Shown here: positions 1 to 13,600 of the stretch, piece by piece
Layout: each line of letters begins with the position of its first letter
How positions within the stretch are numbered: the stretch's first letter is position 1
Source of the DNA: Acanthaster planci
Taxonomy: Eukaryota > Echinodermata > Asteroidea > Valvatida > Acanthasteridae
Assembly: GCF_001949145.1 (NCBI RefSeq)
Contig: NW_019091361.1
Span: forward strand, 1,525,662-1,589,661
Direction: 5' to 3'
Length of the DNA stretch: 64,000 bases
Position numbers and translations under genes: made by a program
Notes under the pieces: model-generated
Told to the model about the DNA's origin: nothing
The model's input: the letters and a program-made list of their open reading frames with translations, nothing else
Database searches by the model: none

Positions 1-430
1 AAAGTTCTGTAAACAGGGCAGTGGAGACCTGATCGCAGCCCCGCTCAGGAGGCTGATGCAACTCTGTAACGGGATGAGAATATCAACGCACACGTGTCTT
101 TACACACAAGATTAGTTCCTAGAAACGATTTTGTTCGACGTGTCGAGAGCGTGTTGGTTGCTTTTGAGAAATCTACGTGTCCCTTTTGCGATATGTTCGT
201 CATAAAAACTGGGAGAATATGTGACAAAAATATCCGTCTGTTTATTCTTGAACAACACAGAGATACACAAAAATTATCTGAGCCATATCCGCCCGGTCAT
301 ATCACACATTATCATTAAACAAGTGCGTTTGAGTGAAATTTCCAGGTTGCACCAATTTTGCTCTGCAGTTAAAACCAGCCGTTTTCTCGGATGTGCATGA
401 AACCGTTCAAGTGAGTTAGTCCAACTTTAG

Positions 431-438
431 TTTATAGA
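431..438 (+). promoter_or_regulatory. TATA-like box upstream of the alpha-crystallin gene
   Basis: The string TTTATAGA lies about 65 bases before the ATG at 499, which would put transcription start near 460 and give a short 5' leader. Two two-unit heat-shock-element-like pairs lie further upstream: ATTCTTGAAC near 244 and GAAATTTC near 335. Neither has a third pentamer, so heat inducibility is only a suggestion. Seen: the motifs. Inferred: the promoter role. Confidence 0.35.
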
Positions 439-498
439 GAGCAAGCTGTGAGTCGCCAGTACTTCCACGTTTCTCAGCAAAAAGTCCACATACTTGTT

Positions 499-2757
499 AT
501 GGCGTCTCTTCCGAAGATTTGCGCAATGGCGCTCGTGCTTGCTGCTGGTGTGGGCAGTGAAGGCAGGATTCCGCCTCATCAGTCTTGGTAAGTCTGGGCT
601 TCGTCAAAACTTCCATGTGGTTTGTCAATTTTAAGTTGTTTATTAGTGGGGCATACAAATTCACAGTTGTTGGTTGATAAAGGAAGGCAATAATGATTGT
701 TAGAAACATAATATTACAATATTCAAACATTCTTGTTTATTCTTATCATTTTTGTTCATGAAGTTGCAATCAACATGCCAGCAACCAACCGATCTATGGC
801 ACCCACACTCCATCGTCCAGGCTGCTTATGAATTCATTTTTCCGGGACCCATGGTTCGATCACGATGACCTTTGGCATGACCCCTTCAGCTGGAGTCACC
901 ACTTCCCCTGGGGTTTCTCTCATCGGCCATGGGGAATGGGGCTGTCTGTTCTCCACCCACCCCGTTCCGCTGAAAGGACATCAAAGATTGGCTGCCAGTG
1001 GTGTCAGGATGATTCTACTCAAATGAAAAGCTTGGGCATAGTAAGTTCTTTTTTTGTCTTTTTTAAGTCTATTTTTAGAAAGCAATTGTTAACCCCCTAA
1101 ACTCCACTAACACTGTCAATGAGATGAGAATGAGACATGCCCTCTCTTCCCGTACAAATGTACTTATCCAGCCTTTTCGTCCGTGACAGTTATCACTGCA
1201 AACAGTTCAACAGGTGAATTATAGGCTGAGCAATTGTAAGTGTGATAAAAAAACATTTGCAATATTATTGACAGTTTTTAATGGACCTAAGCTTGGTAGG
1301 CAGTAACAACTTTGCAAGTGGCTTTTATGAAAGGTTGAATACTTTAGACACAAATTTATGAGAATAGTCATCAGGGTTGGATAATCTTCATTTTTCTGTC
1401 GTTTCGATTTACAGCAGGAGGCACACCGGCAAAGAAATGATCTGGGTTGCCAAAGTCAAGAAGAGGGTGATGACAATAATGGGAGGTCTCAGACGACAGG
1501 GGACAAATACAAGATGGAGAGAGAAGAGCAGCAGCAGCTGATGGAAGAGCAGAGACTCCAGCAGGAGATGAGGAAGCAAAGGCTAGAGGAGGATGCTGAG
1601 CTCCAAAGGCATCAAGATGAAAGGAGATGGCAAGAGGAGAGGATGAGACAGAGGCAGCAAAGACGACAGGAAGAAGAGGCTGAGAGGCGGAGACAACAGT
1701 GGGAGGAGGAGCAGAGAGTGAAGAAGTGGAGAGCGGCAGAGAAGAGGCGCATTCAGCAGGAACAAGAAATGAGACGAAAAAGGATGCAAGAGCAAGAGGC
1801 TATACAGGAGACGAAACAACAGATGGAATGGAATCATCAAAAGCAGGTAGGTTATGACAGTGCTTGCTTCTCTCAGACCTATAGCTGCGAGTGATAATTG
1901 TTTAAAAATTGAAAGTGTCTACGTCTCTAAGCCTGAGATGTAAACTACGCAACTTAAGTTGATGCAATTTTTTTATTTGAATTATAAAGATAACTGACTT
2001 ACAAATACGTACGCCAGAAAGACCAGGAAGTCTCAAACGTGCTTCGTCACTCAGTGACCCAAGTACTTTTTGGCCTATTTGAGAAACCTATTCAAATGCA
2101 AGTCCAGACAGTGTAGTCTTTGGTGCAGCTTTCATTGTTTACCCATTTTAAAATCAATCACAAGCCCCTGCTTTGTTCAAGCAAAAGGTGATGACTAATA
2201 CCTTGCTCATTTGCCAGGGAATGAATGACAACATGAGGCATCACCAAGGGAGCTCCCGTCAAGCTCTGCATTCACAATTCCGGAAAACCCAGGTGGCTAC
2301 TCTGTATATCCCCGGCTATACTCCAGAGGATGTGTCTGTCACCACCTCGGGCAACAGGCTGGTTGTGCAAGGAAAGCATGTCTGTGATTGTCAGGAGGAG
2401 TGTACAGCAAAGGAGTTCAAACGAGGTTTTGAGATCCCTAAGAACGTGGACCCGGCCAGCCTGGACGCCAGACTCGTGCAAGGTGGGCAGTTAACGATCA
2501 GCGGGAATCAGTACAATGCTCGTATCCAACCGACGGGCGATTGGGTGGTTTCCGTCGAGGGCGACGGCTCTTTCTCTCCGCGACCCAGGAATGTTGACCC
2601 GACGTGCGGAGGGAGAAGGACTGGTTTCAAGTTGAAAAAGTTGAATAAGAGGACCGGGCAAATTGTGGAAGATGAGGAGCTTGTGGAGGAAGTGGCCCAA
2701 AGGACTTTTGAAGGTGAAGTCGATGAGGATGGGGTTACCATGGAAGTAGAATATTGA
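499..2757 (+). CDS. Secreted/ER small-heat-shock-like protein with coiled coil and alpha-crystallin domain
   Basis: Four exons: 499-587, 821-1040, 1415-1846 and 2218-2757. All junctions are GT/AG and in phase (phase 2, then 0, 0), giving about 426 residues. Residues 1-22 form a hydrophobic signal peptide (MASLPKICAMALVLAAGVG). Residues 30-75 are rich in W, F, D and H (FFRDPWFDHDDLWHDPF), like the WDPF-type N-terminal segments of sHSPs. About residues 137-247 are almost pure Glu/Gln/Arg/Lys/Met and predict a long charged coiled coil. An alpha-crystallin domain follows at about 272-347 (VATLYIPGYTPEDVSV, GNRLVVQGKH, FEIPKNVDP, QLTISG). The tail is charged and I see no I-x-I motif. Ordinary sHSPs are cytosolic, about 150-250 residues and lack the coiled coil, so a secretory-route chaperone or structural matrix protein is inferred. 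It is convergent with PRCC downstream. Confidence 0.82.
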
Positions 2758-4696
2758 TAAGTAAAAAAAAGGTTAGCTAAAAAGGTAAATTAATTTGCAT
2801 TAATTCTGTTGTGTGCTCAATGCTACCACATAAAATCAATGCTCAAATCAAGAGAGCCAATTTCCTCACTGATTTAAATGTACAAATTGTCTTGTCTACT
2901 AGGAACCAGAATACAAGATGAATGTTTTATTACAATGTTCGGTCCATTGTAAAAGCCAAAGATTGAAAACTAGTGATCCTCTTCAACAGAAACTTGTTGG
3001 TTGGGAAATTTTAATTCAAAGGGTAAACACAGTATGCATATTGGATTTTGTTCACTGTCACATTACGGATGAAATACATGGCTGCTACACCTGGGACTCC
3101 AAATTTATTCCATGCTTTAACATGCATGTGAAACTATCAACAATACTTTCCCCACGTTTCAAAGTTTACAAGCCATGCATCTTAATGCATAAAACTAAGT
3201 TGAAGGGCACCAGATGTGTTAACTGCGGCATAGTGAATTTGTCAGCTGTGGATGATGTTATTGGAAGTGGTTTCCCGTTGATTGCTCGTACATATACATA
3301 AAGGTACACTGGTTTGTTATTAAACAACTTCTAGTTTATACATTTATTTATTTAGTCTTTTGTAGAACAATTTTTTGTAAAGTTGATGTACATGTACTTT
3401 TACGTAAAATTATTCTGACAATGAAGGTTGGTGTTTCAACAATTTTTTTCGTAGTTTTAGTAGTAACTTGACAAGAGAATTGTGACTTCATTTGATAAAG
3501 CCAAGTCAAGAATAGCTTTATTAGCAGTCTGTCAAATGAAAAATCAAACCACAGACTGTAGAATTGACATTCCATCATTATCATGTATATCCAACAACGA
3601 ATGCAATTGGAAATACTGCAACATAATAGACTCAGGTTAAGGACCACATGGAAATTTTATTATGTTTCACTTTTTATACATCCAAAATTCCATTTGTGTT
3701 TTGTAGGATGAAAAGAGTAAGTTTTGTCTCTTTTCACTTTCTTAAAGAAATGTTGAAACTGAAGGTATTTAATAAATTGTATTCAGGTTAAAACTTCGCT
3801 ATCAAAGTCACATACACATTTTTCCCCAAAAGGATATCGATAAAGTAAGAAAGTACACAGAAGATGTGCCATTCTAATATCAAAGAGCTCCTTCAAAAGT
3901 AGTATTCAATGTACCAAACAAACTGTAAATATATGTATATAATATTCTAACAGAATTTAAGGAGGAATCTGCAAGTCTCTTCAGAACAAAGACCACAAAC
4001 CCTATCTGAGACACATTACATGTAATCCTGAATTTGGTACCTGTGCTTGCAATCTTTCCACTGATATGTACAGTTCTAAAAAGCACGTTCACAGTTGCTT
4101 CATAGGGGCTCACAGAAAGTAATACATTTGTGGAGGGTTCACTTTTTTTGGATGAAATGATCTGGCATTGTAGAATCTTCCGTGACAATGTGCAGTCATT
4201 GCAAGCGTGCAAATGTAAACATGTAGACGGGCATCAAGGTCTGATGACTTTGTCACAGAACAGCTCACTGTCGAGCAAGGGATAAGAAGGAACAGCAACT
4301 CTGTCCCACCCTGCACGCAGGTTGGCACATCCCCCTACCAACTTACAAATAACCCTCACTACACGTAAATACCTGAAGCACAGTCTACTGATAATTTCCA
4401 TTTTCTCCATGATACGTTCTGGATTTGAGTACATACAAACAAGGAACTGTTAATTAACAGCAAAGTAGCAGATTTGGCAGTCTAAGAAAGTTCCTTACAA
4501 CAGGACAATGGGGTTAACAACAAGTTATCAGTTATCAAGGGCTATAGGGTCCATCCTGTTTTTACAGCACAGTGCTCATCAGCCCTCAACGCCTCTCCAC
4601 ATTTCAAAGGCTAACACTGTAAGCACGGCGGTTTATCTAAACATTCCTCACAGACTGCAGGAAGTAGTCTGGATACCAAACCACACAACCACTCCT
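2758..4696. other. Intergenic region between two convergent 3' ends
   Basis: AT-rich sequence shared by the 3' flanks of the alpha-crystallin gene (plus) and PRCC (minus). A 127-codon open frame at 2918-3301 has no recognisable domain and no splice context, so I read it as 3' UTR or chance. Plus-strand AATAAA-type candidates occur near 3770 and minus-strand candidates at 3656-3661 and 3341-3350, so the two transcripts may overlap at their 3' ends. I see no other gene here. Confidence 0.5.
3656..3661 (-). terminator. Candidate PRCC poly(A) signal
   Basis: AATAAA on the minus strand about 1.04 kb past the PRCC stop. It is one of several candidates (another AATAAA run lies at 3341-3350). The sequence alone does not decide which is used. 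Confidence 0.3.
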
Positions 4697-7600
4697 TCAG
4701 AAGCCATACTTCATCTGTGTGTCCTTCCTAGTCTGTCGGTTGTTTGCCCACTGGTTCTTGAGCTCCAGCTCTCTTTCCTTGGCCTGCAAAAACAAAGAGA
4801 GCAATGGCAAAACGGTAAAACTTAATGTAGACTGACTTCGGTCACAGCCGTTTAACTGTCGCCATGCATGCAGCTGTTGTTTATGGTGCAGAAATTTACA
4901 ATGCGCTGAGAAATATCCACAGGGTAGACACTGATTACCAGCTGCAAAGCCACGTAATTTGCATTGCTTGTGACTGGTTCCCAGCTCATACTGTAGTGCA
5001 TACATTTTCTGAGGTGTGGTATATACCTGCTTAAGAGCTGCAGAAAATTGGGCCCTCATTTTACCAACTGATGTGGGAGTGACGTGATGCTAACTTCACA
5101 CAGGCAAAGTAAACTATTCATTTGGACTTTTTTTTTACAGGCACACATTAAGTGAATAATGGAGAAAAAAGTGGTGTTAGCAACCCCCTTCTCTAATGTT
5201 ACCCATGCATGTCTTCGCTCACTCAAATTTCCATGGCCGAGCAATGTAAAGATTTAGTCCCCTCCCCCAGGGATGTACACCACTGACTGATGTGTCATTA
5301 ACTCCACCTACCTGATGAGCCAGGAAGGTGATCTGGTGTTTCCGTCTCTGCTGACCTGTTGGCAGTTGCTCCTTCCTCTGCATTGAGAAATTTAAAAGCA
5401 ATTTAGCATCAGGCATCATCAACAATACAAGTAGAAGAGTATCTAGTCTACTGCCATGTCAGACAATATGCCTCTATTTGGTTGAAAAAAGAAAAGGAGT
5501 TAACCTCTCAACTGGAAATCTGTGGCCTTCTCCACAATGTTCTCTACTAAATCAGACCACCAAATTAAAAACTTGTGAGGACAAACCCTGTGACTTTTTT
5601 GTTTTAAAATCTTGAAAAACAGTGTTGTATTCCAGTCTATCATAGTATAAGTCCCTTCACAAATCCAGTCACAAGTCCCTTCACAAATCCAGTCACAAGT
5701 CCCTTCACAAATCCAGTCACAAGTCCCTTCACAAGGCCAGTCATAAGTAACAGGGTGAACGGTGACAAATGAAAGAATGCTTTTGTCACTATTCAGTTGA
5801 ATAGCTTGTGAAATGACTTTTGACAGACTTACAGGGACTTGTGATGGACTGCAACAAAACACTGTTTAAAATTCGGTTGATCTGTTTAAAACATTCATTC
5901 TCTTTCCATCTGTAGGATGTTTCTATCATTTAAGTGCAGTCAATTCGGGTACTCTTAAATTTGAAGGAATCCCTCCAAAACGTTTCTGTTTATTATACGC
6001 AAAAACTTTTGAAGATCTTGTAGCTCACTGAGCAACACTTTAAAATGTAATTACTTGATAATGTGACCCTGATGTCAATTATTTCCAAAGTGATACCAGG
6101 TTGGGAGTCAGTGTTACTTGAGACGTCAATAATGCTACTTTGTGACACTGTGCAGGTATTTGTTGGAAAAGTACATTTGCTAAATGAATTTATTAAATTA
6201 AGAGCCAAATATTACTGCCTTTCAACTTTCCCCTTTTTGCCTGAGACAAGGTAATCTTCAGTCTTTTTGACGTACTAAAGTTACATAGCACATTTCTCAC
6301 CAGTTTGGCCCTGTACTCCTTCTCTTCTGTCAGGTTTTTCTTCAACCAGTCCAAGTGGCTTGTGGGTCCTATCACATCATCTGCCGCAACGTTAACAACG
6401 TTGACAGACTCCCGGCCGACATTGCGCTTACCCATCAATCTCTGGAACTGCATCATGGAAAGTTGTTAAGAGTTATACAGTGCTTGAAATCTTACACTGC
6501 AAATTCTCAAAAACAGTATTCTTGTGGGAAAGACTGTGTCCACTCCAAGTACCCAACCCAAGTTCACAATTCTTTAGTTTCTTTTGGGAGTTACATACAC
6601 TGCAACGCCTGAGAAGAATCTCAGAAATTTCTTGCTTTCCTTACCAGAATTGAAAGTGGATGCCAAGTAAGATGTACAGAGAAGGCATGATCCCATTGAG
6701 CAGACAAAACCTTAACCTCTGCATGCTGTTGAACACTTTTGGTGTAGTTCTTGCTAAACTGACCCAAATCTTGTAACGCTGAGGACTGCAGTTAGGAAAG
6801 ACTGTAGGAAATGAAATCTACCTTACATGATGATGCAAATGACTAACTACTATATTTCGTTTCCTGGGAGTAAGGCACCAATAATAAACCATGTCTTCAA
6901 CCTGTGCATACCTCTTTGTCTGTTGTCAAATCTGTGGATTCTCCGGCACCCTGCTGTCCTTCACTGGTGACACCTTGCATCTCACTGTACATCGATGGAT
7001 CTTGTTCCTGATAGGGTTGATTATACTCGGTGTAACCATAGCCATACGAAGGGGGGTACATCTGTGAGTCTGCATACTGGTGTGTTTGGTAAGCATACTG
7101 CGCTGATGAATCCACTGGCTTCGAAAATGCAAGGGGAGCGTCTTGACCCGAGGGAGCATCCGTTAGCTTAAAAGTGATAGGAGAGTCCTGTGACAATGAC
7201 GGCCCAAAATTAGTACTACTAAGTTTAGCGGTGCTGTCTGGATTGGTTGGTGTCAAACTGGTTGGTGCTAGTTTAGATTGAGAAGGTCCCACGGCAGCGC
7301 TTATTGGCTGAGGCTTTGCCTTACTCAAATCCGGCATCTCGGATTTTGTGACTGTTGTTTTTGGCCGGACGGGCTCCGCTTGAGAAGTGTCCCCAAAAGA
7401 AAAGAAAGATGAGGTGCTTGCTTCATCCTCGTCATCCCCATCGCTGCCATAACTTGTCGCCAGCCCACTCAGTTTAGACCTGGCAGGTGCAGGTTGGGAG
7501 GACGGCACCTTGTTAGCGGTTGGGTTTGCGGCTGGCTTGCTTGGTGCCGGCTTCTTGGTCAGCGTGTGGGGGAGAAGAATGCGGTTGGTTTCCCTGAGGG

Positions 7601-10600
7601 AGGCATTCCGCGGTTTGGGGAGCATGGCAAAGAGCCCTGAAAGACCCTGCAGAGGTTGAAAGGACAAACAAGGTGAGGTTGATGAACACATCTTATTTCA
7701 TAACCATTTCAGAATTTTTCGGGTCTCTCCTTAAAATTCTCAAAAGAAAAGAATTTAATTGGAGGAAAAAATTTCAGGAATCTTAGTCAAAATGCATCAT
7801 TAAGGACTCCATTATGAAGGTTTCTGAAGACAAACTTCTTCCTTTTCAAAAATCATTTAAAGTGTTCAAGTAACAGCTTTATTAATTGGTTATCCCCCAT
7901 ATCATTTATTTTTGCACCATCTCTGACCCTACATTTTACCGTATGTGGGGAAGGGGGGTGCCAACCGAGACGCTTCTTCAGTAACTAGCCTTTTGCGAGT
8001 TAAATTTGAATAAAATCTGGTGCACTGAAATATCTAATAGCACATAAACAAAACAACTTGAATTCCCCCAGACTGAAGACACTGTTGCTATATCTTGTGA
8101 TTTGGGGCAAGCTTTTGGACAGTGACCACCATCTCTGGAATAGACTGGTTCATTTGTGCTTTTCTTATCCATTGAAAACAATGTACTGGTGAAAGGTGTC
8201 TCTAATGTAACAGCGCCAGAGCTTGCCCGAATCATGAGGTACAGCAACAGTGTTTTTAGTCTGGGGAATTCAAATTGTTATGTTCATATGAATTTATAGA
8301 ACTCAGTGTACCATGTTTTATTCAGCTTCAACTCACAAAAAGGCTTATTTGGCGTCACACCTACATGTACACACTACACATCATGTATACACGACAAATT
8401 AACATAACAATGTACATGTACATAAATGTTAAATGTAAGGAGTGTGTGGAGCATGGCAAGCTACTTAATGGCACCAACGGTGTTACAGGGTGTGTCAGTC
8501 TCTCTCTCCATCACTGCTAAAGAAGGGCATGAGTTCACTGATTCCACACAGCCAACACAGTTGGAAAAACAACATCAGAAACAAGATCACTTTGGAGTCC
8601 TCAAGCGATGTGCAATGAAACAGACTGGAGATTTTATTACCAAAATATTTACAAGCTTGTTTTTAAAACTCAGCTTCTTCTAACACACTAGACACGAATC
8701 ATATTACTAATGTAACAATTGTACTCTATGGGTACACTTTTGCAAAAATTACACAGAATGGTTCCATTTTTAGCATGTACTTTTAAACCACAAAAAACTT
8801 TCACAAGCTAAATGTATGCACGCAAATGTTATATCATTATCACCACAGTAGACTATAAATGTATACAATGTATATTATAAATGGATGCACTCATACATTA
8901 TACCAGTATAGGCCTTGAAATTTATGATAGCATGGAATTACTTCTGAAACTAGAGTTTAATGCGAGTTAAATTTGAATAAAATCTGGTACACTGAGTTTT
9001 TTATATCCAAGTGAACATCACAATTTCAATTCCCCAGACTAAAGACACTGTAGCTATACCGGTACCTTGTGATTCAGGGCAAGCTTTTGCTTAGTTACGT
9101 AAAAGATGCCTTGTACCAATGTACTGTTTTCACTGGGTAAGAATGGTACACTGGAACCAGTCCATTCCAGAGATGGTGGTTACTGTGCAATAGCTTGCCC
9201 GGAATCATGAGGTATAACAACAGTGTCTTTAGTCTGGGGAATTTGAATTGTTCTATTTATGTACAATCACATAACTCAGTGAACCAGATTTTACTCAAAT
9301 TTAACTCACAAAAGGCTTATTGTAGGAAGATTGCATTTTTATGAGCAAGGTGGCCAACTTTAAATTAGAATTTATTTGACAAGGCAATTTTAAATAATTG
9401 ATTTTTATTGTTATGAATAATTGACTTTTATTGAGAGTAACAACAAAATCCATGTAACCTGAAGACATCACACTGCATCTCATGAGCACAAGCCAAAGCA
9501 TAGGCTCTGCATAATTAACTAAACAAACAAACAAACAGACAGACAAACAAACAAACAAACAAACAACCCAACACCCCAACAAACAAACAGACAAACAAAC
9601 AAACCAACCAACCAAACCAACCAACCAACCAACCAACCAACCAACCAACAAACAAACAAACCCCCAACACCCCAACAAACAAACAAAAGAGACATGTGGA
9701 CAAGCATGTACACGTAACAGTGCTGTGAGCACTAGGGCATGAATACATGTACACATATACTGTATGCTACATGTAAATCCTAGGCTGCAAAACAGTTGTT
9801 ATACCATTCATGGATTTATTTTACAGGTTTAACTGTACAAGTACATGTAGACAGACCACATTTTAAGTTGAAGAGTAGCATCCCTGGAGTTCAAATTTCA
9901 ATTTAGTTTCTTGCTGACATCTTACAATCAATATTGAGCAAAGTGCAAGTGCATGTAGCTTTGGAAATCGGGAACTCACATGAGCAACAAACTGCAATGT
10001 CTTCCTTTTTGAAAAGAAAAGCAATACTTTACTTGAATGTCCTGTGAACTTTCCTGTATTTTGCAGAGTGATGTTCAACAAGCAAACTTTGCAGGAACTT
10101 GCTTCCAACACTATAGAGGGTTTGCATGGCTGTCATCTTGAAGGCCAGTGCGTTGGTTCCACAGGATATGCACAAAGGGAGGCTTTCCAGTGGAACAAAA
10201 CAACTGCCCCACGAAGTGTCTTTCAAAGTCCAAAAGAGATGATTTGTAATAAACCTCTTCGGTATTCCAAAAAGCAAAGATCATTTGAGGACAAAGCACG
10301 CATATTAGTCAGCGTATGGCCGCTCTGAAAGGACACTGACTGATCTTGCTGCGCTTCATTTAGGACATGCTTGGAACACTAAACTTGCTCATTCTACACT
10401 TTGGGCCTCTCATGCCTGCAACGCTTACAATGTCTCAAGCAGGTGAAATGCAATAATTCCTGAGTCAGCTCCACATACATAAACTGTACATGTACCTTGT
10501 AGAAGACATGACTGTATATTACATATATATTACATGCTCTACAGCTATGGTACCGGTACGTACACGTACAGTATGTGTCCCATGAAAGCAATTGTAGGAC

Positions 10601-13600
10601 AAAGCAAAACAAACACATTCATCGCAGTTGACAGATGTGTAATACAGTAGTTAAAGGGCACGTACATGTATACATACTTTTACAACATGTTCATGTATTT
10701 CAACTCAGCTACACGCACCTGTACGACATGGTACATGTACATCTACATGTGCGGTATGTCACCTATAAATGCAAGTGTCAGATCTCCTATCCACAATATA
10801 ACCTAATGCAATTACACAGGTACAAATTGGATAAATACATGCACAGGTGCAATAAATACGCTAAAAAGGAAATTCCCATTTTGCTTATTAAAAGATTGAG
10901 ATTAGTTACAGGATCAAAATACATCGGTAAAATTGTGGAATTAAGAAAACTATTAATCCAATTATTGTGAACCTTCACCCATTATCTACACAACTTTAAC
11001 ATCAGGAACTTTTCAAATCGACTTTATAGATGTATCACAACAACCCTTCAAATGTGCACAAACAGATACGTATAATGTCGGCCTGGAAGTTACGATTAAC
11101 TGAGGTAAATTTTTCAGGCGAAAGAGCAAAGTGATCTTTTAGCACTGTAACACAAATAAGACATTTAAACGTTGTTTATAAAAAAAAACTCTGCTCAATA
11201 AGGTAAAACATTACAGGTACACATTGTTTGGTGTTTCACCTTGTGATACATGTAACAACAATGTATATTGAAATAGCATTCACCAGATGCCTTTTTTTTG
11301 GAGATGGATATTGTATTCACGGCAACAACATCGTGACATGTACATGTACAGGTATCAGCGTGCATGTTCTTACATGTACATGTATGGGGCAAGCACACAG
11401 TTTGGGGTTTATGGTTGGCATAAATCAACAAAAGGGCACTTGTTATCATGGGGGCACATGCACAGTGTACATGTACAGTGTACTTGTGTTTGATTGCATG
11501 CTTACTACATGTAGGTGCACTCCAAAATGAGCTTGTGATTGATAAGCATCTGTATGATATTACTTGGCGGTGACTTGACATTACACCTGACTTTACCTGA
11601 ACTGGCTGCAGCCTTGGGTGAAATTTCAAGCTGTTGCCAAGCAACAGACCTGGCCAATCATCTGATAATGCACAAACTCAGAGGGGTGAGTGATGCCACC
11701 CATGCTGCTGTCACTGTGTCCTAAGACTTAAAAGACACAAAGTACCACTTGCCCCGACAGCAAACGGACACCTGTGATGTCAGAAATGATGTTGTTTGAA
11801 TGAGCTGTTTCCATCAAACGTGGAAGGGAACTGAGATGATCTTTGGAGCAGTTTTGAGTCTACCCGTAGTATTTAGATTAACAACGATATGTACTTTAGA
11901 AAGTCTGCATTTTGGACAACTAACACAGCTGAAAGAACCCTAAACTTACAGTATGAAGTGTCTGAACGTAGAAACCATTAACTATTTAATCCTGAAATGC
12001 ATTTACAGAGGTTCCTTATGTACAAAAATAAAATTGTTAAAATGTCAAAAATAAAATAAATATTACATTTTTCAGTTTTCATCCTCAGGAGATGAGTGGC
12101 TTATATCCTCTGCTAAGACTTCATATTCACCAGGGGTTTCATCTTCTGCTTTGATATTGGGGTAAACCAAAGTAGCTGACGATGTTGGGTAACTCATGTC
12201 TGGATTGACTGACAACCTGTCTATAGCCTTTACACAATAGGACCATAAGTGTTTCTGCTCCGTAAGAGGTGCAGGGCAGATCCTGAAGGTCCCCTCTCGC
12301 AGGGCATCCAATCGGATTGAGTCCAGCTGCCGTGTGCCAGGCCGCCCCAGGCAGGAGGCCCCCTCCCGCTCGGCTGGGGTGAAGAGGATGTTGGCAAGCT
12401 GGCAGGCTACATTCAGTCTGCTGTTGGAGAGGTAAGTGAAGCGGACTAAGACAGGCTCCTTGATTTCCACTTTGCACACCTTACCGTTGGCATCTCTCTG
12501 GGTTATGTCGAGCACGGACTGCAGCCGGACTGGCAGGTTGTCATAGTTGATGCCTTCGTGGCTGGGATCTACCTCCATTGTCGCAACAGCAAAGAGTGGT
12601 TGCTCGGCCGGCTCTTGATGGTTTGTGGGTAGCCACTTCCCGTGACGCGGCATTTTGCCTTTGTTCTTGCGGACACGGACGATATGCCTAGAGGCGGCGT
12701 CAATCGACTTGACGCATTCGTGCCAGAGGTGCTTTTTCTGCTCCTCTGGGCAGGGGCACAGTTTGAAAACGGCGTCCGTCAACGCCTGCATGCGGATGGG
12801 ATCCAGTGCGGCCGGCTTCCGCCAGCCACTGCAGTTACAGTAGCAACGCTCATCGTCCGTGAACAGTACATCAGCCAGACGGCGCGATATGGAGTTCCGA
12901 TCCTTGATATAAGGTGCGAGAGAATTCAAGATTTCTTGCTTCACCTCGAGTTTGGTTGCTTTGCCGTGTTTGTCTCTCTCAACAACGTTCAAGATATATT
13001 GTATTTTAGAGGGAAGGCTATGAAAGTCAGCAGCTGAATAGATCTCTAATGGAAACTGAAAGTGGTCTGTCTGCAGCATACATGTATCTTCTACCGAGAG
13101 ATGCGAGGAGTCACCGCCCTGGTTGAAGTGAATGTTTGACTTGTGGGCTGCATGTTGGTCATAATCGATCTTGAACAGTTTTGAGGTACCTCTGTAACGC
13201 ATCAGAGACTGATATGCATACTTATCATTGTTCTCAGCGGGTAAGGTTATCTTTGATGAAAGCAGCAGTGGACCCTTTGTCTGGCTTGAACACGCATTCA
13301 CAGAAGACGGAGTTAACCTCCTTGAGTCCGAGGGGCTACTACAGAGGCTTGCAAAAGCTGGAGCAACATTGGTGGTTATCGGTGGATCTGCTAATTTGGG
13401 TGGACATTTGTGCTCAGCTGCTGAGGATATTTTCACTGGTATCAGTGGATCTGTCATTAGTTGTGGATACACGATTCTCGGCTTTGTGGATGACTGAAAT
13501 GGACTTGACTGCTCATGGTGGACAGCCTGCATGAAAGCATTCTGCATTTCTTGGCCTACTTGTAACGCTGATGAAGAAGGAACAGAGGAAGAACCTCCTG

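Noticed and set aside
1583-1840. Leucine/serine-rich frame antisense to exon 3 of the alpha-crystallin gene
   Set aside because: Mirror of the Glu/Arg/Gln-rich coiled-coil codons on the other strand.
2918-3301. 127-codon open frame after the alpha-crystallin gene
   Set aside because: No domain, no plausible splice link and ordinary AT-rich composition; better explained as 3' UTR or chance.
9301-9756. Long open frames rich in VGWLVGW / CLFVC
   Set aside because: They are translations of the A/C microsatellite and have no protein meaning.
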